The position numbers and the translations under genes were made by a program. From Elizabethkingia sp. YR214 (GTDB lineage: Bacteria > Bacteroidota > Bacteroidia > Flavobacteriales > Weeksellaceae), in assembly GCF_003058195.1 (NCBI RefSeq), contig NZ_QBUH01000003.1, positions 463,169-527,168 of the forward strand: a stretch of DNA of 64,000 nucleotides, read 5' to 3'. The notes beneath the pieces are model-generated. The model was not told the DNA's origin, searched no databases, and was given only the letters and a program-made list of their open reading frames with translations. Shown in pieces: positions 46,399-56,669 of the stretch (positions within the stretch are counted from its first letter, which is position 1; every line of letters begins with the position of its first letter).

Positions 46399-48651
46399 AT
46401 GAAGAAATCGAAAATGATGGTTGCCTTACTTGCAATGGTGGTCAGTGGACTAGCCCATGCACAAGAAGTGGCAGCTGAAAAAAAGATACTTGTAAAAGAT
46501 GTAGACGATAAATATCCTATCAGAGATGCATTGATTAAGTTTAACAGAGGCGAAAGCCATACCCACTCCAGTGCAGACGGCTCTTTTGTAGTAGGGATAA
46601 AATCTTATCCTGATACGCTGAGTATAAGCCATAATGGGTATGATGAAGTGAAGTTTGTAATCAACGGAACAGAAGATAAAAATAACATTATCCTGCTTCA
46701 GCACAAGCCATTACAGATTTCGGAAGTAGCTATTAATCATAGTTCTTTCCTTTCGGCTATGACAAAAGTAGACCTGAATAAATTTCCGGTTAACTCAGCT
46801 CAGGATTTGTTGCGTAAAGTTCCAGGCTTATTTATTGCCCAGCATGCTGGTGGTGGAAAGGCAGAACAATTGTTTTTAAGAGGTTTTGATGCGGATCATG
46901 GTACAGATGTAAGTGTAAATGTAGACGGAATGCCGGTGAACATTGTTTCCCATGCTCATGGACAGGGATATTCGGATCTGCATTTTGTGATTCCGGAAAC
47001 GGTGAATAATATCGACTTTGGTAAGGGGGCATATTATATCGACAGAGGTGACTTTAATACAGCGGGATATGTTGATTTTAAGACCTTTGATCATCTTAAT
47101 AACAGCATGATAAAGCTGGAAGGCGGCTCTTTCAATACCAAAAGGATTATGGGCATGTTCAACATTATTAATGACCCTACCAACCGTAAAAATGCATACG
47201 TAGCAGCGGAATATAACTATACAGACGGACCTTTTGATGTAAAGCAGAACTTTAACAGAGTTAATATTTTTGCGAAATACAATCAGTGGTTAACAGATAA
47301 CGATTATTTCAATATTCAGTTTTCAACATTTAATTCTTCATGGAATGCATCCGGACAAATTCCTGAGCGGGCAGTAGATGAAGGAATTATCGGACGTTGG
47401 GGAAGTATAGATCCTACCGAAGGTGGCAAGACTTCCAGAACCAATCTTCAGATGAATTATAAGCATATTATTTCTTCTTCAGAGCAGATTGATGCTATGG
47501 CCTGGTATTCCCGTTATAACTTCAACTTATATTCTGACTTTACATTCTATCTGAAAGATAAGGACCATGGTGATGAAATCCAGCAGAAAGATGGCAGAAA
47601 TGTTTATGGTACCGAAATCAAGTATACCAAGACATTCAGCTTGCCAAACGGAACAATGGATTGGATTTCGGGAGTAGGTTTCCGTAATGACGATATAGGA
47701 ACATTGCAACTAAATCATGTATATCACAGAGATTTGCTCTTGAATCAGTTATCCGATGTTACCGGTACAGAAACAAATCTGCACGTATATTCCGGTTTGG
47801 TATGGAAAACCGGGAAATGGACAATTAATCCGGGATTGAGAGTTGATCATTTTATTTTTAATATGCACAATTTACTGGATTACGAGACGCTCCCTTCCGG
47901 TCAGTCTACCGAGGCAACAAGGGTAAGTCCAAAGCTTAATTTCTCTTATGCGGCAAGTGATAAAGTAATGTGGTTCCTGAAAACCGGTATGGGCTTCCAT
48001 TCAAATGATATGAGGGTGGCCGTAGTACAAAAAGGTCAGAAAACTTTACCATACTCCATAGGCGGAGATTTTGGTGTAAGATTGCACCCTTTCAAATCAT
48101 TGATTATTACCCCTACACTTTGGTACCTTCAGTTGCAGCAGGAATTTGTGTATGTAGGAGATGATGCCGTAGTAGAACCTTCCGGAAAGTCCAGACGTTA
48201 CGGATTCGATTTGGGTATCCGCTACCAGCCGATGGCTAACCTTTATCTGAATGCTGATATCAATTATTCTCATGCAAGATTTGTAGATGAGGCAAAGGGA
48301 GAAGATTATATACCACTGGCTCCTATAGTAACGAGTACAGGATCTGTAAACTGGGATTTTCTTAATGGCTTTTCACTAGGACTTCAGTACAGGTATTTGG
48401 GTGGAAGGCCAGCAGTAGAAGATAACAGTATTAAAGCAAAATCTTATTTTGTAAACGATCTTGTATTGTCTTATAACCGTGCGAAATGGGGAGCGAATTT
48501 TCAGGTTAGTAACCTGTTTAACGTAAAATGGAATGAAGCGCAGTTCGCTACTGAAACCCAATTGAGAAACGAACCTAATCCAATCACGGATCTTACCTAT
48601 ACTCCGGGAACACCGTTCGGTGTGAAAGTAGGAGTTTATTATAAATTTTAA
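46399..48651 (+). CDS. TonB-dependent outer-membrane receptor, probable nickel receptor
   Basis: A 750-residue receptor from the ATG at 46399. It has a signal peptide (MMVALLAMVVSGLAHAQ), a carboxypeptidase-like regulatory domain (residues 25-110), a plug domain (DLLRKVPGLFIAQHAGGGK, FLRGFDADHGTDVSVNVDG) and a 22-stranded barrel ending in GVKVGVYYKF. The plug is His/Asp-rich (SHAHGQGYSDLHF), suggestive of metal binding. Operon position after the nickel-permease and urea-channel genes points to nickel uptake (inference). Confidence 0.85.
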   Translation: MKKSKMMVALLAMVVSGLAHAQEVAAEKKILVKDVDDKYPIRDALIKFNRGESHTHSSADGSFVVGIKSYPDTLSISHNGYDEVKFVINGTEDKNNIILLQHKPLQISEVAINHSSFLSAMTKVDLNKFPVNSAQDLLRKVPGLFIAQHAGGGKAEQLFLRGFDADHGTDVSVNVDGMPVNIVSHAHGQGYSDLHFVIPETVNNIDFGKGAYYIDRGDFNTAGYVDFKTFDHLNNSMIKLEGGSFNTKRIMGMFNIINDPTNRKNAYVAAEYNYTDGPFDVKQNFNRVNIFAKYNQWLTDNDYFNIQFSTFNSSWNASGQIPERAVDEGIIGRWGSIDPTEGGKTSRTNLQMNYKHIISSSEQIDAMAWYSRYNFNLYSDFTFYLKDKDHGDEIQQKDGRNVYGTEIKYTKTFSLPNGTMDWISGVGFRNDDIGTLQLNHVYHRDLLLNQLSDVTGTETNLHVYSGLVWKTGKWTINPGLRVDHFIFNMHNLLDYETLPSGQSTEATRVSPKLNFSYAASDKVMWFLKTGMGFHSNDMRVAVVQKGQKTLPYSIGGDFGVRLHPFKSLIITPTLWYLQLQQEFVYVGDDAVVEPSGKSRRYGFDLGIRYQPMANLYLNADINYSHARFVDEAKGEDYIPLAPIVTSTGSVNWDFLNGFSLGLQYRYLGGRPAVEDNSIKAKSYFVNDLVLSYNRAKWGANFQVSNLFNVKWNEAQFATETQLRNEPNPITDLTYTPGTPFGVKVGVYYKF

Positions 48652-48656
48652 AAAAA

Positions 48657-48692
48657 AATAATGCAGGGAATATGTACTCTGCATTATTTTTG
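48657..48692 (+). terminator. Terminator after the TonB receptor gene
   Basis: AATAATGCAG / CTGCATTATT hairpin with a loop of about 12 bases, then TTTTTG. It closes the urease-to-receptor region 6 bp past the stop. The T-run also spells TATTTTTG, so a -7 box for the AraC gene might overlap here (weak). Confidence 0.82.
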
Positions 48693-48723
48693 TATAATTC
48701 ATAAATGATTATTCATAGAATAA

Positions 48724-49614
48724 ATGGAAGTATTATCTAGTTTTCAGTATAAAAAGCAGTTTCTTCCGAATATTACGGAAAAGATTCTGGAAAATAACGC
48801 TGATATACAGCTTTACAGAATTGAAGACTATCTGAAAGGAATTCTCATGCCGGTTATACCTTACCGCACGACATTCAATTTTATGATATTTGTTACCAAT
48901 GGTCGTATCAAGCAATATCTGGATACAACCGAATACGTAGCAGAAAAAGGTGAGGTAATCTTTATAAAACAGGGAACTATTACCGCAACTATAGAGCTTT
49001 CTGATGATATCGAAGGTTTTTTTCTGGCTTATGAAAACAGTATCCTTTCCGAGCAGGAACTGCCCAAACATAAGACCAGTATATTCTTTATGACACCATT
49101 TCTGCATCTGGATAATCTTACCTATACTACGATTACTCAGCTTCTGGTTATTCTGGAGCAGGAGCTTTTGCTGAATAACCTGGATGTAAATGATGTTACC
49201 ATAACCATGCTTCACCTTATTCTGGTAAAAATGCTAAGCTCAGATTCCGGCAGCCATCACAAAATGGCAACAAGACCCATGGAACTATCACTCCAGTTCC
49301 GGGACTTACTGTTCAAGCATCATATTACCGAAAAGCGTGTTGTATTTTATGCCAATAAGCTTTCTGTTACCGAAAACTATCTGAATAAATGCATTAAAAG
49401 CGTTACCCGAAAGTCGCCGAAACAATGGATTAATGAAATTGATATTAACTACGGAAAAGCATTACTATATTCTACAAGAGATATTGCGGAAATAGCCTAT
49501 GAGCTTAATTTTCAAACAGCCTCACATTTTACCCAGCTTTTTAAAAAAATTACAGGAATCACACCTAAAGAGTACAGAACGTTATTTCTGAAGGACAGAA
49601 CTGCTGTAGATTGA
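48724..49614 (+). CDS. AraC-family transcriptional regulator
   Basis: A 296-residue regulator with an N-terminal sensing domain (cupin-like, residues 30-130) and two C-terminal HTH motifs (YANKLSVTENYLNKCIKSVT; SRDIAEIAYELNF-like, STRDIAEIAYELNFQTASHF). It sits immediately downstream of the nickel/urea island in the same direction and could control that island or the receptor; no operator was identified. Confidence 0.88.
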   Translation: MEVLSSFQYKKQFLPNITEKILENNADIQLYRIEDYLKGILMPVIPYRTTFNFMIFVTNGRIKQYLDTTEYVAEKGEVIFIKQGTITATIELSDDIEGFFLAYENSILSEQELPKHKTSIFFMTPFLHLDNLTYTTITQLLVILEQELLLNNLDVNDVTITMLHLILVKMLSSDSGSHHKMATRPMELSLQFRDLLFKHHITEKRVVFYANKLSVTENYLNKCIKSVTRKSPKQWINEIDINYGKALLYSTRDIAEIAYELNFQTASHFTQLFKKITGITPKEYRTLFLKDRTAVD

Positions 49615-49658
49615 TTTTAAAATTCGGTATGGGCCAATTTGAAAATTATAAATGACCT

Positions 49659-50402
49659 TCATTCATCTTCATCACCGAAAGCCATTTCAATAGCGATATA
49701 CTGAACAACCAGTTCACATATATTTCCGTTTTCGTCATAGCCAAAATATGCAGGGTAAACGCCATCTCCGAAGCCTGTCTGTATCATAGGAATGTTTAGA
49801 TCAGTATCCGGGATTTTGAAATTGATCCAGTCACCATCTGTTCTCTGGAATTCCGGATTTTTTTCATAGCTGTTCTTAAATTCTTGTGCGAAGAAATTGT
49901 CATAGATATTACCTTCCGGATTTTCTTTTTCCCACTTATCCACAAAGCTGCAATAAAGGTCTCTAGTCTCGGTATCTACAATTGTAGCAAGACCGGCATC
50001 GACATTGAAACCAAAATATTCTCCTGAATTAAGGGTGCTTATATCTTCATTACCGATCAAGGCTTCTGTATAAGATACTGCTTTGTTTTCTGTGAATTTT
50101 ACACGTGTAGCAACATATCTGTGGTGTTCTTCATCTACCTCAACCACCAAAGTAGTTAAAGGAAATGTTCCTGTTGGTACTTTTATGAAGTACGGAAGTT
50201 CTTCCTGATGTAGGTATACCAAAGGATCTCTTACCATAATATTGCCGGTAGGAATAACTATCTCTCCCATATCCAAACGATATAATTTTTTATTACTAAT
50301 CTCATCCTGAGTAAAATACTCATTGAAGTCGCTAACAGGAGATAATAATATTTTTTTTTCGTCGTAGTTGTATAGCCATTCTTGGGTTGGTGTAAAATTC
50401 AT
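49659..50402 (-). CDS. DUF4241 domain-containing protein
   Basis: A 247-residue cytosolic protein of the DUF4241 type. Motifs include IVIPTGNIMVRDPLVYL near the N-terminus, the FGFNVDAGLATIVD segment and the C-terminal FGDGVYPAYFGYDENGNICELVVQYI. These proteins occur next to toxin/immunity loci in some bacteria, but here the gene is alone. Function unknown. It is convergent with the AraC gene. Confidence 0.8.
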   Translation of the reverse strand: MNFTPTQEWLYNYDEKKILLSPVSDFNEYFTQDEISNKKLYRLDMGEIVIPTGNIMVRDPLVYLHQEELPYFIKVPTGTFPLTTLVVEVDEEHHRYVATRVKFTENKAVSYTEALIGNEDISTLNSGEYFGFNVDAGLATIVDTETRDLYCSFVDKWEKENPEGNIYDNFFAQEFKNSYEKNPEFQRTDGDWINFKIPDTDLNIPMIQTGFGDGVYPAYFGYDENGNICELVVQYIAIEMAFGDEDE

Positions 50403-50862
50403 GTGATTTGTTTGTGATGTTGTTTAATATTTCTTTTGTTAAATATATATATTTAATCTAGTCTTCGGGAAATAATTATGTTAATCTTTCATTAATCTTT
50501 AATCTATGTTTGGTGAATAATTATAGATAAATTGTGGATTCTAGTAAATATAAATTCGAATTTTTCTTTTATGGTAAAAAATATAATTTATTGATGTTTT
50601 TTTGTTTGTATTTCACAAATGTAAAAAGATAAAAATACATAATATATTATCTGTCCGGAAATTAGTTGCTTTAGAACATAACCTTATTTTTTTTGTTAAT
50701 ATAGTCCGAATTATTATGCATAGCTCAATATAAGGCTGTGAAGCCTGGATTATTAACATTGTTTTAATTAGAATTAATATACATTATTTAATTTGTTAAA
50801 ATTTTATTAAAACCGGATATTATTTTTTTGCGGAATTTTGACAGAATAAAAAAAACATAACC
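50403..50862. other. 460-bp AT-rich intergenic region before the phosphodiesterase gene
   Basis: No ORF longer than a few codons is seen. It contains one short hairpin AGGCT-GTGA-AGCCT near 50733-50746. No full TTTG/TAnnTTTG pair could be identified, though the TTTTTTTG stretch at 50824-50830 is close to one. This region should hold the promoters of the DUF4241 gene and of the phosphodiesterase/SusCD operon. Confidence 0.4.
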
Positions 50863-52110
50863 ATGAACTCCCTGAAGATCTGTTTATTTATTCTTATTTC
50901 TTTTTTTAGCTGTGGCATTTCTGCCCAGAAAAAAACACCAACAAAAAAAGTAGTTTTTATTATTGTAGATGGTATTGCAGAGGATATGCTGGATAAAGCA
51001 GAAATCCCCAACCTTAACAGAATTAAAAAAGACGGTGCTATGCTGAAAGCTTACGTTGGGGGAGAAAAAAGCGGCTATAGCGAGACGCCAACTATTTCCG
51101 CAGTGGGTTATAATAGCCTTTTAACAGGAACGTGGGTGAATAAACACAATGTTTTTGGTAATGATATTAAAGCACCTAACTATAATTATCCAACAATTTT
51201 CAGACTTTTTAAAAATCAATTTCCGAATAAAAAGACAGCGGTATTTTCTACCTGGGAAGATAATCGTACAAAGCTTATAGGTGAAAATCTGGATGCTACC
51301 GGAAAAATAAAGATGGATTTTGCCTTTGATGGAATGGAAAAAGATACGGTACGTTTTCCACATGATAAACAGAGCGGATATATCCGTAAAATTGATAGTG
51401 TAGTTACGGGGAAAGCTGCCAGTTATATCAGACAAAATGCTCCGGATGTATCCTGGGTGTATTTAGAATTTTCTGATGATATGGGGCACCGCCATGGTGA
51501 TGGTGATATTCTGTATAAAGCCATTTCTTTTGAAGACAGATTAATCGGGCAGATTTATGATTCTGTAAAAGAGCGTGAAGCAAAGTACGGAGAAGATTGG
51601 TTGGTTGTTGTAACAACGGATCACGGAAGAACTGCAAATAACGGAAAGGGGCATGGAGGCCAAAGCGACAGAGAGCGCAATACATGGATAGCGGTTAATA
51701 AACCCAATATTAATACTTATGCGAAGAATAATCGTGTAGCGGTTACGGATATACTACCAACGATGACAGATTTCCTGAATCTGAAAGTACCTGTGGATGT
51801 TCAGCAGGAAATTGACGGTGTAGATTTACTGAAAAAGATAGCAGCTTATCATCTTAAAGCCAGCCTGTCATCCGATAATACATTGGAGGTTAGCTGGAAG
51901 ACAACAGAGCCGTCTAAAGAAATAGGTGAGGTATATATTGCCGATACCAACAACTTCAAAAACGGAGGTAAAGACTCCTATCAGTTACTGGGCAAAGTGA
52001 ACCTCAGCAATGGAAAGTTTACGTCTAAACGCAAGACTGCTAATTCCAATATTTACAAAATAGTTCTGAAGACCAAGGCCGGTTTTCTGAATACATGGAT
52101 CAGAAGATAA
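50863..52110 (+). CDS. Secreted alkaline-phosphatase-superfamily phosphodiesterase/nucleotide pyrophosphatase
   Basis: A 415-residue exported enzyme (signal ending ..FSCGISAQ). It has the metal-binding Asp in VFIIVDGIAEDM, the predicted Thr nucleophile in SETPTISAVGYNSLLTG, the SDDMGHRHGD region and VTTDHGRTANNGKGHGGQSD metal ligands. It belongs to the type I phosphodiesterase/nucleotide pyrophosphatase group. The gene starts an operon with susC/susD-like genes, suggesting that it processes the ligand that these import. Confidence 0.85.
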   Translation: MNSLKICLFILISFFSCGISAQKKTPTKKVVFIIVDGIAEDMLDKAEIPNLNRIKKDGAMLKAYVGGEKSGYSETPTISAVGYNSLLTGTWVNKHNVFGNDIKAPNYNYPTIFRLFKNQFPNKKTAVFSTWEDNRTKLIGENLDATGKIKMDFAFDGMEKDTVRFPHDKQSGYIRKIDSVVTGKAASYIRQNAPDVSWVYLEFSDDMGHRHGDGDILYKAISFEDRLIGQIYDSVKEREAKYGEDWLVVVTTDHGRTANNGKGHGGQSDRERNTWIAVNKPNINTYAKNNRVAVTDILPTMTDFLNLKVPVDVQQEIDGVDLLKKIAAYHLKASLSSDNTLEVSWKTTEPSKEIGEVYIADTNNFKNGGKDSYQLLGKVNLSNGKFTSKRKTANSNIYKIVLKTKAGFLNTWIRR

Positions 52111-52134
52111 GACACACTAAATAAGAATCTATTC

Positions 52135-55068
52135 ATGAAGTTACAACTTTTAATTGCACTGGGGCTGGTCTCCGGTCTGGAAGCGTATGCTCAAAATGTA
52201 CCCAGAACAAGTGGTACGGACACTCTGAAAACAGGAGAGAAAAAAATTGATGAGGTTGTTATTACAGCTTTGGGAATCAAAAAAGAAAAGAAAGCATTAG
52301 GTTATGCTGTTCAGGAAGTAAAAGGTGATGTCTTTGAGAAGGCAAAAGAACCGAATTTTATTAATTCCCTTTCGGGGCGTGTTGCCGGATTGAATATTCG
52401 GAACAGTACCGATCTTTTCCAAAATCCGGGAATTAATCTGAGAGGAACAACACCATTAATTGTTATAGATGGGATACCGGACAGAACTGCAGATTTATGG
52501 AGAGTTAATGCGGATGATATCGACAATATCAGTGTACTGAAAGGACCAACTGCCTCCGCACTTTACGGTTCTGTTGGTAAAGATGGAGCGATTATGATTA
52601 CCACTAAAAAAGGAAAGAAAGGAAAGCTAACGGTTTCTTTTAATAATTCTACCATGTTTCAGACTTCCTTTATCCGTATTCCTGAAGTTCAGACGACTTA
52701 TGGTGGCGGGAATAATGGAAAATATGCGTATATTAATGGTCAGGGATCAGGTAGTGAAGGCGGTGGATGGATTTGGGGTCCTAAGCTGGATCAGAGAGAT
52801 CCAAATACTCCCAGTGGATATTTCGAAACTCCTCAGTATAACAGCTCTGTAGATCCGGTTACCGGAAAATTGATTCCGTTACCCTGGATTTCCCGTGGTA
52901 AAAACAATATTAAAAACTTCTTTGAAACAGGTCTTATCCAGTCCAATAATGTAAGTGTAGACTGGGGTAATGAGAAGGCAACTTTCAGGCTTTCACTTTC
53001 CAATATTTACCAGAAGGGTATTGTTCCGAACACGAATCTGAAAACGACATCTATCAGTTTGGCAGGATCTGTAAACCCAGTTAAAAACCTGACAATCAAT
53101 ACAGCTTTAACCTACAATAAAACATATACTTCCAATTTTCCGGAAGTAGGATACGGACCTACCAACTATCTGTATAATCTTGTTTTGTGGACAGGAGCAG
53201 ATGTAGATGTAAGAGATCTAAGAAATTACTGGGTGCCTGGCAAAGAAGGTTACCAGCAAAGACATTACAATGTGTCTTATTATAATAATCCGTATTTCCA
53301 GGCTTATGAATATCAAAGGCCTTACTACAAGGATAATGTTATGGGGAATGTAAATCTGGAATATCAGATTGTTCCGAAATTAACAGCCAAAGCACGTGTT
53401 GGTATTAATGTTTATAGCCTGAATCGTGAGTATCGTGAGCCTAAAAGTTATATCGGCTATGGAAATAAGTCATTAGGAAACTACAGTCAGGTTAGTAATA
53501 ATTACTTTGATATCACTTCAGAGTTAGGTCTGAAATATCAGAACAACTATTCGGATAATTTTACACTGAGTGCGGAAGGTTATGTAGCGAACTATTACAG
53601 AGAAATGAAAAATAGTGAAATACGTACTGATGGTTTGGTGACTCCGGGTTGGTATAATCTTTTTAATAGTATTGGGCCATTATTTATTCCGACAGATGGA
53701 GATAGAAACAGGAAAGAGTATGAACAAATTAACAGTGTATACGGTTATGTAGATATGGAATTCTACAAAACATTCTTCCTGAATATGACAGCGCGTTATG
53801 ATAAAATATCGACCCTGCCAAAAGGGAATAATGAGTATTTCTATCCATCGGTTTCCGGATCATTATTGCTGAACCAATTGTTTAATCTTCCATCGTGGAT
53901 TAATCTGGCAAAAGTGCGGGGATCTTATGCTAGTGTTACGTCAGGGAAAATAGCAGATGATAATTATGGATATATTTCTGCATTCGATAAAAGAGTGAGT
54001 TGGAACGGGCAATCGGCATTTGGTTTTGGGAATATACTAATCGATCAGAATATAAAGCCACAAACAACTGATTCGTGGGAAATAGGAACTAATCTTGTTT
54101 TCCTTAGAAACAGAATTAATTTGGATGTCGCTTATTTCAATGCCAGAGATTACAATCAGTTGGAAAGAGTCCCATTATCTGAGGGATCCGGGTACAAATT
54201 TTTCCAAACGAACGGAAATGTTTATAAAAGAAAAGGTATAGAATTTACACTAAGTGCAGATATATTTAAAAAGACAGATTTCAGATGGAGTACACAAGTT
54301 AATTTTAGTCAGTACAGACGATATTTATCGGAAATTTACAAAGGAAAGGATATGACCAATGAATATGTTCGTGAAGGTGAACGTACAGACAAGTTGACAA
54401 CTAGTGGGTATGAAACATCACCAGACGGAAAATTGGTACTGCAAAATGGTTATCCTGTGAATAATACTTCTCCTATTCCAATTTTTATGGGATATTCGAA
54501 TCCGGACTGGACCTATGGCTTCTCTCATAATTTCAGTTATAAAAACTTCTCACTCTCTTTATTATTTGATGGTAGAATTGGAGGGATGATGTATTCTACA
54601 ACCAACCAGAAAATGTGGTGGGGTGGTATTGCGCCGGGAACGGTTAATCAGTTCCGGGATGATGCTAATGCCGGGAAAAATACCTATATCGCACCAGGGG
54701 TTAAAGTTACAGAGGGTTCTATCACCTATGATAAAAATGGTAATGTAGTATCTGATACCCGAAAATTTGCACCAAATGATGTTGCAGTGAATTACAATGC
54801 TTATATGCAGAGTACAAGTAATGCATTTGAAAGCAATTATCATTACTATAAGCAAACGTTTATTAAGCTGAGAGAGGTAACGTTGACTTATAACTTCGGA
54901 AAATCTTTTGTTGACAAGTTAAACTTGTCTGCAGCAAGTATTTCCTTAATAGGGAGAAACCTTTGGTTAGCGTCAAAAATTAAGAATATCGATCCGGATT
55001 CAGGACTAGATAATCTTCAGACGCCTGCAACGAGAAGCTTTGGGGTAAACATCAACGTGAAATTCTAA
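52135..55068 (+). CDS. SusC/RagA-family TonB-linked outer-membrane protein
   Basis: A 977-residue outer-membrane receptor. It has a signal peptide, a TonB-box-like VDEVVITALGIKKEKKALGYA segment directly after a short linker, a plug domain (GRVAGLNIRNSTDLF, LIVIDGIPDRTADL, ASALYGSVGKDGAIMITTKKG) and a barrel. It lacks the roughly 80-residue N-terminal carboxypeptidase-regulatory domain common in SusC proteins. It works with the SusD partner downstream and starts 24 bp after the phosphodiesterase gene. Confidence 0.93.
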   Translation: MKLQLLIALGLVSGLEAYAQNVPRTSGTDTLKTGEKKIDEVVITALGIKKEKKALGYAVQEVKGDVFEKAKEPNFINSLSGRVAGLNIRNSTDLFQNPGINLRGTTPLIVIDGIPDRTADLWRVNADDIDNISVLKGPTASALYGSVGKDGAIMITTKKGKKGKLTVSFNNSTMFQTSFIRIPEVQTTYGGGNNGKYAYINGQGSGSEGGGWIWGPKLDQRDPNTPSGYFETPQYNSSVDPVTGKLIPLPWISRGKNNIKNFFETGLIQSNNVSVDWGNEKATFRLSLSNIYQKGIVPNTNLKTTSISLAGSVNPVKNLTINTALTYNKTYTSNFPEVGYGPTNYLYNLVLWTGADVDVRDLRNYWVPGKEGYQQRHYNVSYYNNPYFQAYEYQRPYYKDNVMGNVNLEYQIVPKLTAKARVGINVYSLNREYREPKSYIGYGNKSLGNYSQVSNNYFDITSELGLKYQNNYSDNFTLSAEGYVANYYREMKNSEIRTDGLVTPGWYNLFNSIGPLFIPTDGDRNRKEYEQINSVYGYVDMEFYKTFFLNMTARYDKISTLPKGNNEYFYPSVSGSLLLNQLFNLPSWINLAKVRGSYASVTSGKIADDNYGYISAFDKRVSWNGQSAFGFGNILIDQNIKPQTTDSWEIGTNLVFLRNRINLDVAYFNARDYNQLERVPLSEGSGYKFFQTNGNVYKRKGIEFTLSADIFKKTDFRWSTQVNFSQYRRYLSEIYKGKDMTNEYVREGERTDKLTTSGYETSPDGKLVLQNGYPVNNTSPIPIFMGYSNPDWTYGFSHNFSYKNFSLSLLFDGRIGGMMYSTTNQKMWWGGIAPGTVNQFRDDANAGKNTYIAPGVKVTEGSITYDKNGNVVSDTRKFAPNDVAVNYNAYMQSTSNAFESNYHYYKQTFIKLREVTLTYNFGKSFVDKLNLSAASISLIGRNLWLASKIKNIDPDSGLDNLQTPATRSFGVNINVKF

Positions 55069-55085
55069 TTAAAAACACAACAGAA

Positions 55086-56540
55086 ATGAAATTAACTAAA
55101 ATATACTCTTTAACATTAATCACGGTATTAGGTTTGTCAGGTTGTAGTAAAGTCGAAGATTATCAGGATGATCCTAATCGTGTCGTGCGTGTAAGTCCGG
55201 ATTTCCTGTTGCCTGATATCGAGGTGAATGCTTTTAAAAATATTGATGCAGGTGCAGCATTAGCATCCAGACAACTGGCTTATATAAATGGCGTTAATGC
55301 TCAGCAATATTATAACTGGCAGCGTGGTTCATTTGGTAATTATGACAATATCAAGCAGGTAGAAAAAATGGTACAGGAGGCCGACAGAACAGGTAATCCG
55401 GTTTATAAGTCACTGGCTCGTTTTTTCAAATCTTACTTTTTTATCTCGCTTTCAGAAACTTTTGGTGATATTCCATATAGCGAAGCAGTGAAGGAAGGTG
55501 TTTTCTATCCAAAATATGATGATCAGAAAAGTGTTTACAAAGGAGTGCTTAATGAATTGGCTTTAGCCAATACAGAGCTTTCTAAGTTCAATACAAGTAT
55601 TAGTGGTGATATTATTTATAATGGTGACCTGCTTAAATGGAGAAAACTGATTAATTCTTACAGATTAAGAATTTTAATGGATTTATCCAAAAGAGCTGAT
55701 GATTCGGATCTGAATGTAAAACAGACTTTCGCTGATATTGTGAATAATCCGTCTCAGAACCCTATTATGGAAGGAAGTGCGGATAGTGGTGCTTTGCCGT
55801 TTTATAATCTGGTGAATAACCGGTATCCTTATTTTAACAGCAATGATCTGAAAACAGCCTATTATATGGAGGGGAGTTTTGTGAAGAAACTCAAAGATAC
55901 AAATGATCCAAGGTTATTTAAAATGGCCGAAAAGAAAACAAGTACAGTGGGGGTGATATCAGATGATCCGTTTAGTTATTATGATGGCCTTTATGGCAGT
56001 GGTGATTTAGGGGAGAACTCTAAAAGGGCATCTGATGGTCTGGCGTCGAGAATTAACCCAAGATATTTTGACGATCCGATTAATGAACCAACTTTGCTGA
56101 TGGGATATGCCGAATTGCAGTTTGTTTTAGCTGAAGCAGCTGTAAGAGGCTGGATTGGCGGGAATGAAAATGCTTACTATATAAAAGGGATTAGTGCTTC
56201 TATGGATTTCTATAAAATTGGAAGTGCAGATGCTGCTGCTTATTTAGCGCAATCTACTATAGCACTGCAACCTAGCAAAGAAATAGAACAGATCATGGAC
56301 CAGAAGCATACAGCCTTATTTTTTAATACCGGATGGAGAATTTTCTATGATCAGAGGAGAACAGGATACCCTAAGTTTAATACTGATGGGAAAGGTATTC
56401 TGAATGATGGGAAAATTCCTAAAAGATGGATGTATCCTTCAACAGAGATTACAAACAATAATACAAATCTCACCAATGCTGTTAACAGACAATATCCTGG
56501 TGGCGATAATATTAATGGTGTTATGTGGCTGATTAAGTAG
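55086..56540 (+). CDS. SusD/RagB-family outer-membrane lipoprotein
   Basis: A 484-residue surface lipoprotein (lipobox LGLSGCSKVED, Cys near residue 21) with the SusD-like helical fold (SusD-like_2 type, judged from LMGYAELQFVLAEAAVRGWIGG and the C-terminal region). It caps the SusC barrel and binds the ligand. No carbohydrate enzymes are adjacent; the only enzyme is a phosphodiesterase, so the ligand may be a phosphorylated compound (inference). Confidence 0.9.
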   Translation: MKLTKIYSLTLITVLGLSGCSKVEDYQDDPNRVVRVSPDFLLPDIEVNAFKNIDAGAALASRQLAYINGVNAQQYYNWQRGSFGNYDNIKQVEKMVQEADRTGNPVYKSLARFFKSYFFISLSETFGDIPYSEAVKEGVFYPKYDDQKSVYKGVLNELALANTELSKFNTSISGDIIYNGDLLKWRKLINSYRLRILMDLSKRADDSDLNVKQTFADIVNNPSQNPIMEGSADSGALPFYNLVNNRYPYFNSNDLKTAYYMEGSFVKKLKDTNDPRLFKMAEKKTSTVGVISDDPFSYYDGLYGSGDLGENSKRASDGLASRINPRYFDDPINEPTLLMGYAELQFVLAEAAVRGWIGGNENAYYIKGISASMDFYKIGSADAAAYLAQSTIALQPSKEIEQIMDQKHTALFFNTGWRIFYDQRRTGYPKFNTDGKGILNDGKIPKRWMYPSTEITNNNTNLTNAVNRQYPGGDNINGVMWLIK

Positions 56541-56563
56541 CATACATTTTAATGAAAATATAC

Positions 56564-56590
56564 AAGCCTGAATATTTATTCAGGCTTTAT
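56564..56590 (+). terminator. Terminator after the SusD gene
   Basis: Perfect 11-bp arms AAGCCTGAATA and TATTCAGGCTT with a two-base centre, followed by TATTATTG. It lies 23 bp past the stop and could also end the convergent GLPGLI gene. Confidence 0.78.
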
Positions 56591-56669
56591 TATTGTTGGA
56601 AACTAGCAATAAGAAAGATATTTAAGATGAATAATGTGGATAAATACTTGCCCGAATAATGAAACCTGA

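Noticed and set aside
48685..48692. TATTTTTG in the terminator T-run as the AraC promoter
   Set aside because: No TTTG at the matching -33 position; the match is likely a by-product of the T-run.
48733..49215. A 160-codon minus-strand frame opposite the AraC gene
   Set aside because: Antisense shadow; the AraC protein has full family motifs.
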